Source: Bacteroidales bacterium (lineage in GTDB: Bacteria; Bacteroidota; Bacteroidia; Bacteroidales; UBA3824). From it: DNA of 64,000 nucleotides. Shown piece after piece: positions 49,056-58,433 of this stretch. A program made the position numbers and the translations under genes. Location: positions 124,001-188,000 of the forward strand of contig JAFPZK010000053.1 of the NCBI GenBank assembly GCA_017417315.1, given 5' to 3'. The first letter of the stretch is position 1; the number at the start of each line of letters is the position of its first letter. The notes beneath the pieces were generated by a model. It saw only the letters and a list, made by a program, of their open reading frames with translations. It did no database searches and had not been told where the DNA came from.

Positions 49056-50356
49056 TTTATTTGAAGTTTTTCTAACGATGAAACATTATAAACATAAATT
49101 CTGTTGCCCAAACCCGTATTGTTCATATTCAGGTTGACAGCCGATTCTGAGGAAATTCTCGACATAAACACATTGTAGCCGCCACTCCCGTCTTTGAAAC
49201 AGGCATAACACGCTATTCCGTCATCATAGTCAAGACGAATATATTTTTGTATAGTGCCGTCCAAAGAAACTGTTGACAAAACACCTGTCATACTGCTTAC
49301 GGTTTTCAAAAGTGCTGACATTGTGTTTATTGACGATGCGCCGGAAATTTCTATGCCGGAAAAATAAATTTCGTCATCTATTTTCATAGCGTTTGAGAAA
49401 AAAGCGTCAGTGGTCGGTACACGGATATATTCGTCGCCGTCGTCGTTCAAAACCAAAGCACACGTCCCTGAGGCATCAACAGCCGAAATATAAGCGTATT
49501 TGCTGTCGGGTGCAAAAATATACGGATAATAATCTATTGCCGAACTATAAATCAGAGAGCCGTCCAAAGAGAATATCTTTAAAAAATAGGCTTCATCGGC
49601 GTTGGTGTAGTAAACAAAAATGTTGTTGTTTATCGAGCAAATGTTTTCAATACTGATTGTTTCGTCAAATTCCAAATCCGTTTCGTGTTCGGTTTTTCCT
49701 GCCGCATTTATGTATCTTAACGTTAAATCGTATGCCGTATTTTGCTGCATCATACCTTGATTCGGAACTTGAAATATCATAGCGTAACCGCCGTTGTCCA
49801 AGGGAGTTCCTTTGACGGGTATTTTGCTTACGGAATTATTGCCGCCGCCCATTGAACCCATATTCATTATGCTGACGATACTATCAAGTTGAAAAAGTTT
49901 GTTTCCGTCTTTGTCGAATTTTACGACCGCATAATACGACCGTCCGAAATTATTTGAAGAATAAAACTCAAAATAAAACTCGTCATTGGCGTTTTTGCGT
50001 ATAGTGCCTGAGGAAACGTCAATTTTTACTTGAACCTCTGAGGGTGATTGCTTGGAAATCCCGTCTTTATTGTCTCTGTTATTAGGATCCGTGCGGTGTG
50101 TTGAGGACTCTTTCCATGTCAGAGAAAATCCAGTTTGGGTGATTTCGGCGTTACTGTTGATTTTTACGAAGTTATAATTCAACGTGTCATGTTCGGAAGT
50201 GATTGTTATAATCGTACCGTCGGAACACGCAACCGGAAAAAACATCGGCGATACTTCTACCGATTTTACCGGTGCGTCTGCGTAATCGGAATATACCGTT
50301 TCGTTTTCGCACGATAAAAATATCAAAAGCGGTAATATGTAAACTAACCTTTTCAT
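49052..50356 (-). CDS. Lipoprotein, propeller-like (cassette 1)
   Basis: The 434-residue product has lipobox FLSC (Cys16) and an all-beta body with repeated strand pairs: YYAVVKFDKDGNKLFQLD, NIFVYYTNADEAYFLKIFSLDGSLIYSS and DDEIYFSGIEIS. It is divergent from, but alignable with, the lipoprotein at 55927-57207 (shared VVKFDxDxN and PLDxGG/PLDDDK positions). I do not recognise a named family. It sits between the barrel and phosphatase genes, 18 bp after the former and overlapping the latter. Confidence 0.65.
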   Translation of the reverse strand: MKRLVYILPLLIFLSCENETVYSDYADAPVKSVEVSPMFFPVACSDGTIITITSEHDTLNYNFVKINSNAEITQTGFSLTWKESSTHRTDPNNRDNKDGISKQSPSEVQVKIDVSSGTIRKNANDEFYFEFYSSNNFGRSYYAVVKFDKDGNKLFQLDSIVSIMNMGSMGGGNNSVSKIPVKGTPLDNGGYAMIFQVPNQGMMQQNTAYDLTLRYINAAGKTEHETDLEFDETISIENICSINNNIFVYYTNADEAYFLKIFSLDGSLIYSSAIDYYPYIFAPDSKYAYISAVDASGTCALVLNDDGDEYIRVPTTDAFFSNAMKIDDEIYFSGIEISGASSINTMSALLKTVSSMTGVLSTVSLDGTIQKYIRLDYDDGIACYACFKDGSGGYNVFMSRISSESAVNLNMNNTGLGNRIYVYNVSSLEKLQIN

Positions 50357-50374
50357 AATTTTCGTTTTTTATTA

Positions 50375-51448
50375 TTAATAACCGTAACCGTATTTTGCGA
50401 TTACACCGTAACCGAAATTTATTTTTACGCCTAATCTCAGAGTTGAGAGACTGAGACTTAAAGCGTCGGGTACATACAATTTATTGTAAACCAAATTGTT
50501 GTCAGAATAATTATATTCGGGATTATTGTACGGTCTTAATAAAACAGCCCTCGTAAAGTCAATAAATACCGACACGCGATTATAATTTCTGTTGATTCTA
50601 AAACCCGCACATAATGCTCCGTTTACGCGGTTTTTGGTTTGTAAATCAATATTGCTTTTATAATAGTTGCTTTGTTGCGAATCGTTAATTTCGTTATAAG
50701 TCTCGTAATTTGCTTTTACCATTAAATCTAATTCGCCGCCGACAAAAACCTCAGGAGTCCATTTGCCGAGGTCAAAAGCATATCCGACATACAAGGGAAA
50801 TGCAACGAAATGTGTTGATTCTTTGTAAATTAATTCATAATCAAAGTTCATCATTCCGATTTCCGCATTTTGTATGAGAGCGCGTGAATATTGTGCAAAA
50901 TAATATTTTATACCGGTTAATATCGAAAGCGGTTTTATCGGTCGGTATTGTAATGAAAGTTCAAAAGAAGCCCCTATAACGTTTTCGTAAGAGGGTTCGG
51001 TTTGTTCGTTGTTGCCGATAACGTGAACAGTGTCAACCGTTACCTCAGGAATACAAATCCCCGCCGAAAATCCGATAGAAAATTTCGGATACGCATAAAA
51101 GTTTGAAAACATTTCTTGAAACGGCAACGGGTCTTGTTGAGCGGTTTTGTAAAACGGATTTTTAGCCACAAACACCCTTACAAGCGAATCGGCTTCGGTT
51201 TCAAAACCTGATTCTCTTAAAACCGAAGAATAATATTTCATATATTCGGCATTATTTTCCGAGGATAGTTTGCCGTTTTGTCTGATTTTTTCGGCGGTTT
51301 TGCGTGCTTCAAAATATTTGCCTGCGTTGTAAAACCTTTTTAAATCAAAAAGCAAAACGTTCGAGGTATCACTTTGGGCTTTAACGCTTAAAGCATAAGC
51401 AGAAGTAATAACCGTTAAAATTAATATTTTTAGTACTTTATATGCCAT
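50375..51448 (-). CDS. Outer-membrane beta-barrel protein with helical N-terminal domain (cassette 1)
   Basis: ATG 51448 (357 residues) comes 1 bp after the stop of the NTPase gene. Signal peptide ends LSVKAQ. Residues about 25-115 are helical and TPR-like (RFYNAGKYFEARKTAEKI, ESGFETEADSLVRVFV). The rest is a barrel: SIGFSAGICIP, LSLQYRPIKPLSILTGIKY, FPLYVGYAFDLG, PEVFVGGELDLMVKA, LRLGVKINFGYG. It ends in AKYGYGY. The paralogue at 57213-58391 ends SKYGYGYY. The periplasmic helical part could reach toward the NTPase. Confidence 0.7.
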   Translation of the reverse strand: MAYKVLKILILTVITSAYALSVKAQSDTSNVLLFDLKRFYNAGKYFEARKTAEKIRQNGKLSSENNAEYMKYYSSVLRESGFETEADSLVRVFVAKNPFYKTAQQDPLPFQEMFSNFYAYPKFSIGFSAGICIPEVTVDTVHVIGNNEQTEPSYENVIGASFELSLQYRPIKPLSILTGIKYYFAQYSRALIQNAEIGMMNFDYELIYKESTHFVAFPLYVGYAFDLGKWTPEVFVGGELDLMVKANYETYNEINDSQQSNYYKSNIDLQTKNRVNGALCAGFRINRNYNRVSVFIDFTRAVLLRPYNNPEYNYSDNNLVYNKLYVPDALSLSLSTLRLGVKINFGYGVIAKYGYGY

Positions 51449-51449
51449 A

Positions 51450-54400
51450 TCAAAAATCGTCAATATTAGAAAACTCCTTACCTAAAATCAATTCTTTTTC
51501 CGTTGAAGTCAGCGGCTTGGGGTGCATTTCAGAAAGTATTCCGGCGTATTTTTTTATGTCGGTATACCAAAAACGAACCTTGTTGTCCTCAGACAATGCG
51601 AAAACCGTACCTGCGGAATTAAAATCCACAGCCTTAACTTTGCCTTTGAGACTATGCTCTTCGATGCTGACGATTTTGCCGTTTTTAATATCCGAGGTAT
51701 TGATAAACGCAATTCTCTTGTCAGCACTTGCGACGGCAAGTAAACCCGTTTTTTTGTCATAACACATTTTCTCTATTTGAACGTGTCCTCCGGCGCGGCT
51801 TGCAACGATTTTGTCGTTTGTCATATCCAAAAATTTTACGTTGCCGTCTGCAAAAGACACTGCCAAAAGATTTTTATCGGAAATTTCCTCTAATGCAAAA
51901 CCGAAATTTTGACCTTCGGCATTAATCAAAGTCGTTTTTTTACCCGTTTGAGGATTCCATTTTGAGAGTTGACCGTTATGTTGCAAAATGTAAATACCAT
52001 TGTCGCTATAACATATTCCGGTTATTTTTTTGCCGAAATTAGTTTCTGCAACCGGCTTTTCTTTCGAATTCCACGGATCCGAAATGATAATCTTACCGTC
52101 CGTAAAAGCCGAAATCAAGTGTAAATTATCTTTTGTTATCACCGCTTGTGCGAGATAACCTTTTTGCCGGTCAAGTTGATTGATGTTTCCCGTTTCTATA
52201 TCAACAAAAAACAAAGATCTGTCCTTTGTAGATAATACGACCGCATTGTCGGAAACAAACATAGCACGTTCAACAAGTGTTTTGCCTTCAAACACTTTTA
52301 TTGACTTGATGTTTTTTGCTTTGCTATCCTTTAAGTCGTAAACCTCTACCGTACCGTCTTGACTGACAACCCTAATTCTGTCGGAAGAGTCTATGCAAAA
52401 GGCGGGCATTTTTTCGGGAAGTTTGCTGACAATATTTTTAAAAGGTGTCTGCTCTACGGCGTAAAGCATTGCGTCATAGAGAATTGCATCGTTTTGTTTG
52501 TCTTTGTTCTGCTCGTTCATTTTGTATGCCGCCCAAGCGAGTTTTATATTAAGGTCTTTGTCCTCGTATTGATTTTTGGCGTTCATGGCGAGCATATTGC
52601 AAAGCGTTATGTTATAAAGTCTTGCGGCAGAATCGCTCGCAATTTTTGCTTTCATTTCCTCAGCCTTGGCTTTTTGCTCTTCTTCTTGGGCTTTTTTACG
52701 CTGTTCTTCGGCGATAGTGAGGTTTTTTTCGGCCTCCAACCTACTTGCATTTGCTAATGCGAAGGCGGTGTTTGCACGTTGCAAGGCATCTTGGGCGGCA
52801 AGTTTGGCTTTACGGGCTTCTTCGGCTTCGCGTTGAGCGTTGCTTTTTTCTAATTGAGCCTGTAAGTTGGCTTGATCGGCAATTCCGCGTTGTTGTTCGG
52901 CAAGTTCTCTCTGACGCTCGGTGGCATATTTCTGTTTTTCAGCACGCTCTCTTGCCTCGTTAGCAGAAGATTTTTCCATCAACGCCCACCATGAAAAACC
53001 CGTCATTGTCAGCAAAAATACTGCAATGGCTGCAAACAAAATTTTCATACGGCGTTTTCTTGCCGCTTCTTTTTCCAAAAGAGCATTGTGACTTTCTTCC
53101 AAATAATCCGTACAGTCTTCAAAATGTATGACAGCCTTTTTACGTTTTTCATGCTCAGGAATTTTACTTGTATCGTAACGTGCTATCCAATAAGGATTTG
53201 GACGGGTTTTAGTGTACCAATCGTTGAAGTAATTATAAGTACCGCCCGGTAAGAGATATTCGGGGCTTTTATTTTTTTTGAGCCAGCGCAAAAGTTGTGA
53301 ATTGAAATCGTGATAATCCTTTGCGTTGCTTTCCATTTGTACGCCCCATTCGGCGAGCATTTTCCAGTTACGGATTAACGCCTCGTGCGTGATGTCCAAA
53401 ACCGTATCACCGCTAAGATACTGAGTTTCAAGTTCTCCGTCTTCGATGAAGGGGCGCAGAAGTGTGTTGTCAGGACTTCTGAAAATATTAATCACGCCGC
53501 AAACCGTAGCATTAGTGATATTTTCTTTACCGATAAAACCCGTGATTTCGTCTATCGTGCAGCGGTTTCTTACAGGACGGTTGTTGTCGATTTTTACTAA
53601 TGATTTAAACGCCGCTTCAATGATTTCCTTACTCTCCTCTCTTGTGATGTTTTTTTGAGCCCAAGGGGTGTTTTTCTGAAAATAATCGTATGCAGACTCG
53701 TAAAGTATACCTGCATGAGCGTTCAAAACGTTGTTCAAATCGGGTTTTTCGAAATATTTTTTTTCGTAGTCGGGACGTTTTGCAAACCATGCATCAAATT
53801 CTTTTCGCTCTTCGCCCGACAAAACGTCGCTTGAAATTCCCGCAATTTTGGCTAAATGTATCAAGTCTAACTCTTTTTGACCGTTGTCAGCCATTTTCCA
53901 AAGCAGATTAAGCGCGTGCTGCAAAACGGGTAATTGGTCAAAACCGTTATTTAAGTTGTTGACAATCACTTCTCTAAGACGGTCAGAGACTTTTCCGCCC
54001 GCAAGTGCTGCCGGCTCTTCGATTACCTGACAAATTTCAGTGCGTTTTAGTTGCGGAACAAAAAATTGCGAATATGCGATAAATTCAGGCAGATTTTTAA
54101 AGACCGTGCATTGACTGATAAAGTCGCTACGCATTGTAAAAATAACGTAGACGGGCAGTTTTTCGGTAACGGCTATTCTGACGGTTTCAAGCAGAAGATT
54201 TATTGCCGTGTAACTTTCTTCGCTCGGCTGTCCGTCATGAAAATTGTCAGAATTAGTAAAAACTTCCTCAAACTGGTCTGCGATGATAAGCAGATTTTTT
54301 CCCGTATTAGGGTCTGAGGAATAAAAGCCGAGTTTTTTGTAAAGGTCAACAACTGACGAAAAACCGTTGCCGAGTTCGCTTAAACATGTCTCGTAATCGG

Positions 54401-54701
54401 CATTCATTTGTGTTGCAAGAGCCTCGGCAAGAGAGGCTAACGGGTTTCGTTGAGGCTTGAAGTCTGCAATAATCCAACTATTGAAATCGGCTTTGAAAAA
54501 TCCCGCACGTATGTACGGAATAACACCGGCGTAAACCATTGATGACTTTCCGTCGCCGGAAGCACCGGTTATGAAAGCCATTTTGTTTTCTTCTAAGAGT
54601 TTGACAATCTGACGTATATGTAAATCACGCCCCTTGAAGAAAATTGACTCTTCCTCAGAAAACGGTCTTAGACCGGGATATGGACAAATGCCTAATTTCA
54701 T
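51450..54701 (-). CDS. Membrane-anchored nSTAND NTPase with coiled coil and beta-propeller (cassette 1)
   Basis: ATG 54701 with an AAGGAA ribosome-binding site gives 1083 residues. The nSTAND domain begins at once: CPYPGLRPFSEEESIFFKGRD, Walker A GASGDGKSS at 46-54, Walker B LLIIADQFEEVF with DQFEE at about 142-146, and helical ARC-like parts to about 500. A membrane helix lies at about 551-573 (KILFAAIAVFLLTMTGFSWWA). A long charged coiled coil follows to about 680, then a WD-like propeller of roughly six blades (from PFKNIVSKLPEKMPAF). STAND proteins are sensors that oligomerise on ligand binding, used in immunity and signalling. No N-terminal effector domain is present, so output must come from a partner. 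Confidence 0.85.
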   Translation of the reverse strand: MKLGICPYPGLRPFSEEESIFFKGRDLHIRQIVKLLEENKMAFITGASGDGKSSMVYAGVIPYIRAGFFKADFNSWIIADFKPQRNPLASLAEALATQMNADYETCLSELGNGFSSVVDLYKKLGFYSSDPNTGKNLLIIADQFEEVFTNSDNFHDGQPSEESYTAINLLLETVRIAVTEKLPVYVIFTMRSDFISQCTVFKNLPEFIAYSQFFVPQLKRTEICQVIEEPAALAGGKVSDRLREVIVNNLNNGFDQLPVLQHALNLLWKMADNGQKELDLIHLAKIAGISSDVLSGEERKEFDAWFAKRPDYEKKYFEKPDLNNVLNAHAGILYESAYDYFQKNTPWAQKNITREESKEIIEAAFKSLVKIDNNRPVRNRCTIDEITGFIGKENITNATVCGVINIFRSPDNTLLRPFIEDGELETQYLSGDTVLDITHEALIRNWKMLAEWGVQMESNAKDYHDFNSQLLRWLKKNKSPEYLLPGGTYNYFNDWYTKTRPNPYWIARYDTSKIPEHEKRKKAVIHFEDCTDYLEESHNALLEKEAARKRRMKILFAAIAVFLLTMTGFSWWALMEKSSANEARERAEKQKYATERQRELAEQQRGIADQANLQAQLEKSNAQREAEEARKAKLAAQDALQRANTAFALANASRLEAEKNLTIAEEQRKKAQEEEQKAKAEEMKAKIASDSAARLYNITLCNMLAMNAKNQYEDKDLNIKLAWAAYKMNEQNKDKQNDAILYDAMLYAVEQTPFKNIVSKLPEKMPAFCIDSSDRIRVVSQDGTVEVYDLKDSKAKNIKSIKVFEGKTLVERAMFVSDNAVVLSTKDRSLFFVDIETGNINQLDRQKGYLAQAVITKDNLHLISAFTDGKIIISDPWNSKEKPVAETNFGKKITGICYSDNGIYILQHNGQLSKWNPQTGKKTTLINAEGQNFGFALEEISDKNLLAVSFADGNVKFLDMTNDKIVASRAGGHVQIEKMCYDKKTGLLAVASADKRIAFINTSDIKNGKIVSIEEHSLKGKVKAVDFNSAGTVFALSEDNKVRFWYTDIKKYAGILSEMHPKPLTSTEKELILGKEFSNIDDF

Positions 54702-54722
54702 ATTAATATTTCCTTTATACGT

Positions 54723-54753
54723 CAAATATAGTTTACTTCAAAATATATGCCAA
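54723..54753 (-). promoter_or_regulatory. Consensus promoter of cassette 1
   Basis: On the minus strand TTG (54751-54753), 20 bp and TATATTTG (54723-54730) lie 21 bp before ATG 54701. Cassette 1 can therefore be transcribed independently of cassette 2. Confidence 0.82.
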
Positions 54754-54760
54754 AAACTAT

Positions 54761-55930
54761 CTATTTTATTTGATAACCACCGACTAATACATCGTCTAAT
54801 TGCATTGTCTGACCGCGCCATTGCGACAAAAAAACGCCCAGTCTTTCCGACTGCTCACGTCCCTGATATATTGAAACCGAGGTCAACAATTCTCTGAAAC
54901 GTTTATACGTGAGTTTTCTGTCGCCGTCTGCTCCGCCGAATTGATCGGAATAACCGTCAGAGGACATATAAATCCAATCGCCCGTTTCAACAATAATTTC
55001 TTCCGTTGTAAAAGGTCGGACAAATCCGTAAGAGCCTATCGGATTTCTAACCGCTTTAAACTCTTTTAATTCTCCTTGACGAACCAAATACATCGGATTG
55101 TTAGCACCCGAAAAACGCAGTTTTTTGGTCTTTAAATTCAAAATGCACAACGCCATATCCATACCGTCGTCCTGTTCGCCGAAACTGTTGTCCTGACTGA
55201 GAGCACGGATTATGTCGGCGCGAAGAGTTTCTAAAATTTCATTCGGAAGAGTATCTTCGTTTAAATTAGCGCAAATTTCGTTCAAAAACGTTACTCCCAG
55301 AAGGCTCATAAACGCACCCGGAACGCCGTGTCCCGTGCAATCGGCAACGGTAAAGGCTATAATGTCGCCGGAGAGTTTCATCCAATAAAAGTCGCCGGAA
55401 ACAATATCTCTGGGTCGCCAAAAAAGAAAATAATCGTTGAAACAATGCTTCAAAACCGCTTTGTCGGGCAAAACCGCTAACTGAATCCTTCGGGCATAAC
55501 CGATACTTTCCGTTACGGAATGATGTTTTTCTTCAATATCGTTTTTCAAAATTTCGATATGCTCTTTTTCTTTGTTAATCGAAAGGCTCATATCCCAAAG
55601 TTTTTTGTTTCGCTCGGCTATTTCGCTTTTTTCGATTTCAAGTTTTTGTTGTTCGATGATGATTCTTTCTGCCGTCTTAAAAACCTCTTCCGGCGAAATA
55701 TTTTCATCGGGCGTTGTTACAACTTGCGGTTCGGGAGCATTTTTAAGACCTTCGTAAAGCGTTTTATACCGCAAAACTTCGTCATTGGAAAAACGGATTT
55801 GACGTTTTAAGTCTTTGTTTGCTTCCATAACGGCTTTGTCCGCCGTTTTGCGCCGCGAAAGGTAAAAATACACCGCCGTAAAAATAGCAGATACCGTCAA
55901 AAAAAATAATATGATTTCTACAATCGTCAA
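54761..55930 (-). CDS. Membrane-anchored SpoIIE/PP2C-type phosphatase (cassette 2)
   Basis: The 389-residue paralogue of the 47895-49055 product has the same plan: N-terminal membrane helix, coiled coil (EKSEIAERNKKLWDMSLSINKEKEHIEILKNDIEEKHHSV), then the phosphatase with RPRDIVSGDFYWMK, VADCTGHGVPGAFMSLLG, GMDMALCILNL, GANNPMYLVR, MSSDGYSDQF and LDDVLVGGY. All expected metal-binding acidic residues are present. It begins with TTG at 55930 inside the TTGA ending the lipoprotein gene, the same arrangement as in cassette 1. Its stop is 60 bp before the start of cassette 1. Confidence 0.85.
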   Translation of the reverse strand: MTIVEIILFFLTVSAIFTAVYFYLSRRKTADKAVMEANKDLKRQIRFSNDEVLRYKTLYEGLKNAPEPQVVTTPDENISPEEVFKTAERIIIEQQKLEIEKSEIAERNKKLWDMSLSINKEKEHIEILKNDIEEKHHSVTESIGYARRIQLAVLPDKAVLKHCFNDYFLFWRPRDIVSGDFYWMKLSGDIIAFTVADCTGHGVPGAFMSLLGVTFLNEICANLNEDTLPNEILETLRADIIRALSQDNSFGEQDDGMDMALCILNLKTKKLRFSGANNPMYLVRQGELKEFKAVRNPIGSYGFVRPFTTEEIIVETGDWIYMSSDGYSDQFGGADGDRKLTYKRFRELLTSVSIYQGREQSERLGVFLSQWRGQTMQLDDVLVGGYQIK

Positions 55931-57207
55931 TTTTCAAGTTTTTTTAAATCGTCAGTTCGATAAATGTTGATATAATCACTCCAACCGTCGGATTTATCAA
56001 CAAGAAACTCTTTATAGTAAATTGTGTAAAGTCCGCCGGAATACCAAATTCCTATAATGTACTTCGGATTAACTCCCGAAAATCTGTAAATTTTGTTGTT
56101 TTCAATTATTAATCCGTTTATATTCACCTCGTTACTATACAAATTGTAACCGAATCCCGAATATTGTTCTCTACAATAACCGTACAAAATTTCTTTTTCA
56201 CCGCATTGAACACCGCCTATAAGTATTAGTGTCGAATCCCTGCCTCTGAGTGTATCTACATCAACGTCCTGAGAGTTTTTCTTAACTCTCGTCAGAAAAT
56301 AACTTCCGCTAACTGCTTCACTTTCACCAAATTCTTTCAGACACGGTAAAATTGTTTTTTCTCCTACATAAATCGGAGGATTAGCCTTGTCGCTTACTTC
56401 TTGAGTATACAATAATTTGCCTTCAAGAGAAAAAGACTTGACTATATGAACGGAATTAATATCAGTGTAATCCAAGAAAATTACATCTCCGCTCGAATAT
56501 GCCGTTTGAACGTATGAAACGTCATCGTAAAATTCTAATATGTCATAACTGACGGTTTTTCCTTCTTTATCATAAACTTTAATATACCATTTTACTCCGT
56601 TTGGCGATTCATAATCGGAATAATCCGCATCTTTGCGGAACAATATGCCGAATTTGTCGTCATCAAGAGGTATGCCGAGTTGCGGTGTAGGAAGCGGCCT
56701 ATAATCTATCGGGTCAGCATTCTGATACAACTCACACACCTTGTAGATTACGTTGCAGTCATTGTCAAATTTTACTAACGACATTGAAATTTCCGCCGAA
56801 AATCTTTCACTTGCGGCTCCGAAAGCAAAAAATCCGCCGTCAGAGGATTGATATAAATTATTAATTCGTATCGTTTTAGGCAATTGTTTTTCTTCCGGAT
56901 TTTCTATACTATAATTTGCGGCTTTCCAATCGGCAGTAATTGTTTTTCTGTCAACGAAACCCTCCGAAGTAATTTTTGCAATATACATCTCGTATATTCC
57001 GTCTTGCGTAGAGTTATCTTCGTACCCGAAAGTAACAAGACCGGCATCATCAGTCATAATTTGATTTCCGGAGACTTTAAGCAAAACTCGTTTAACGGGC
57101 AACGTATTCAAAGTGTCGGCAATAACTGCTTTGCCGTCAGCAATTATTCCGCCTTTTTCGCAGCCGTAAAACAAAAGTGCTATAAATATAATCGCTAATA
57201 GTTTCAT
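55927..57207 (-). CDS. Lipoprotein, propeller-like (cassette 2)
   Basis: The 426-residue product has a short signal ending LFYGC (Cys16), then an all-beta body: GGFFAFGAASERFSAEISMSLVKFDNDCNVIYKV, VIFLDYTDINSVHIVKSFSLEGKLLYTQE, ILYGYCREQYSGFGYN. It is a distant paralogue of the cassette 1 lipoprotein with the same length and gene position. The start lies 5 bp after the barrel gene. No family is recognised. Confidence 0.65.
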   Translation of the reverse strand: MKLLAIIFIALLFYGCEKGGIIADGKAVIADTLNTLPVKRVLLKVSGNQIMTDDAGLVTFGYEDNSTQDGIYEMYIAKITSEGFVDRKTITADWKAANYSIENPEEKQLPKTIRINNLYQSSDGGFFAFGAASERFSAEISMSLVKFDNDCNVIYKVCELYQNADPIDYRPLPTPQLGIPLDDDKFGILFRKDADYSDYESPNGVKWYIKVYDKEGKTVSYDILEFYDDVSYVQTAYSSGDVIFLDYTDINSVHIVKSFSLEGKLLYTQEVSDKANPPIYVGEKTILPCLKEFGESEAVSGSYFLTRVKKNSQDVDVDTLRGRDSTLILIGGVQCGEKEILYGYCREQYSGFGYNLYSNEVNINGLIIENNKIYRFSGVNPKYIIGIWYSGGLYTIYYKEFLVDKSDGWSDYINIYRTDDLKKLEN

Positions 57208-57212
57208 CGCTT

Positions 57213-58391
57213 TTAATAATACCCGTAACCGTATTTTGAAGTAGTTTTGTAAAACAGATTTATTTTTAATCCGAAATTAAGTGCGATTTGGTTTACACGT
57301 ATCGCTTCGGGAATAAATTTGTGATTCAAAATCAGGTCGGTGTTTTTATATTTATTTTCGGGTTTTCGGAGTTCTTTTAGTGCAAAACCATAGTGAAGCC
57401 CTACGTATGCAACTAACATTTTGTAACAATAATTCAATCTTACCCCGCCGAAAAGACTTATATACGAATTTTTTACGTCTTTGAAACTTCCGCTGTAATT
57501 TACGGTGTCGATTTTGTCGCTGACATATAAATCCGTCCGTCTTAAATCCCGTGTCTTGTATTCACTTTTGAAAAGTCTCGTATACTTTGCTCCGAGATAG
57601 ACCTCCGGCGTAATGGTATTTTTTATTATTTCGGGCAACGAATAACCGATTTCGAGCGGAAAACCATAAAATTTATTAGATTCTGCATAACTGAAATATA
57701 GTTTTGTACCGCTTTCAAGTCGTTTGTAACTGAATGTTGAATACGTTGCACCGACAGAAATTTCTAAATTTTTTGTCGGATAAAACACTATGTCAGCACC
57801 GTGAGTTGCGGCTTTGATTTCTGAATAAGAATAACTTGATGACCTTGTGGTGTATATCGTGTCAACAACTATTACGGGAAAAATTTTTGAGACCGACATT
57901 CTGACAGAAAGCCACGGTCTTGTTACGAATTTGTCTTTCAATTTTACAAATGCTGACGGGTCGTTGTCAATGACCTTGTAAAACGGCGACTGGTTGCAAA
58001 AAATTTTCATCAATGAGTCTGCATGTCTGTCATAGCCCATTTCTTTTAATGCGGCTATGGAATATATGTGAAAATCATTTTTGTCGCTTTTTGAAATTTT
58101 TTCGGTTTCTAATTTTTGCCTGACGTAAATTGCCACGCCGAAAGCGTCTCTGAAACGTCCCGCTTTATAAAGCGTTTTAAGTATTTCCATTGCTTCGCTA
58201 ATGCTGTGAATAGAATCGTTGTCGGCGTTAATGGTTCTGAGTTTTCCGTTATAATCGCCTTGCAAAGGCTCATCAGGCGTGGTTAGATTGTCAAAAAGCG
58301 GGATATAACCATCCTGTTTTGAAGTGTCCCGTTGCCCAAAAACTTCAAAACAAATAAAACATAATATCGCAAAAAAAGCCGCCTTTTTCAT
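57213..58391 (-). CDS. Outer-membrane beta-barrel protein with helical N-terminal domain (cassette 2)
   Basis: The 392-residue product has a signal peptide (CFEVFGQ) and a helical TPR-like stretch (EAMEILKTLYKAGRFRDAFGVAIYVRQKL, KEMGYDRHADSLMKIFC). The barrel follows: LSVRMSVSKIFPVIV, LEISVGATYSTFSY, FPLEIGYSLPEI, PEVYLGAKYTRLF, LFGGVRLNYCYKMLVAYVGLHYGF and the end IALNFGLKINLFYKTTSKYGYGYY. It shares domain order and C-terminus with the cassette 1 barrel but is clearly diverged. It lies 42 bp after the NTPase gene. Confidence 0.7.
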   Translation of the reverse strand: MKKAAFFAILCFICFEVFGQRDTSKQDGYIPLFDNLTTPDEPLQGDYNGKLRTINADNDSIHSISEAMEILKTLYKAGRFRDAFGVAIYVRQKLETEKISKSDKNDFHIYSIAALKEMGYDRHADSLMKIFCNQSPFYKVIDNDPSAFVKLKDKFVTRPWLSVRMSVSKIFPVIVVDTIYTTRSSSYSYSEIKAATHGADIVFYPTKNLEISVGATYSTFSYKRLESGTKLYFSYAESNKFYGFPLEIGYSLPEIIKNTITPEVYLGAKYTRLFKSEYKTRDLRRTDLYVSDKIDTVNYSGSFKDVKNSYISLFGGVRLNYCYKMLVAYVGLHYGFALKELRKPENKYKNTDLILNHKFIPEAIRVNQIALNFGLKINLFYKTTSKYGYGYY

Positions 58392-58433
58392 ACCGCAAAA
58401 ATAATATTTTTTTGATATTAATAAAAAACTTTT

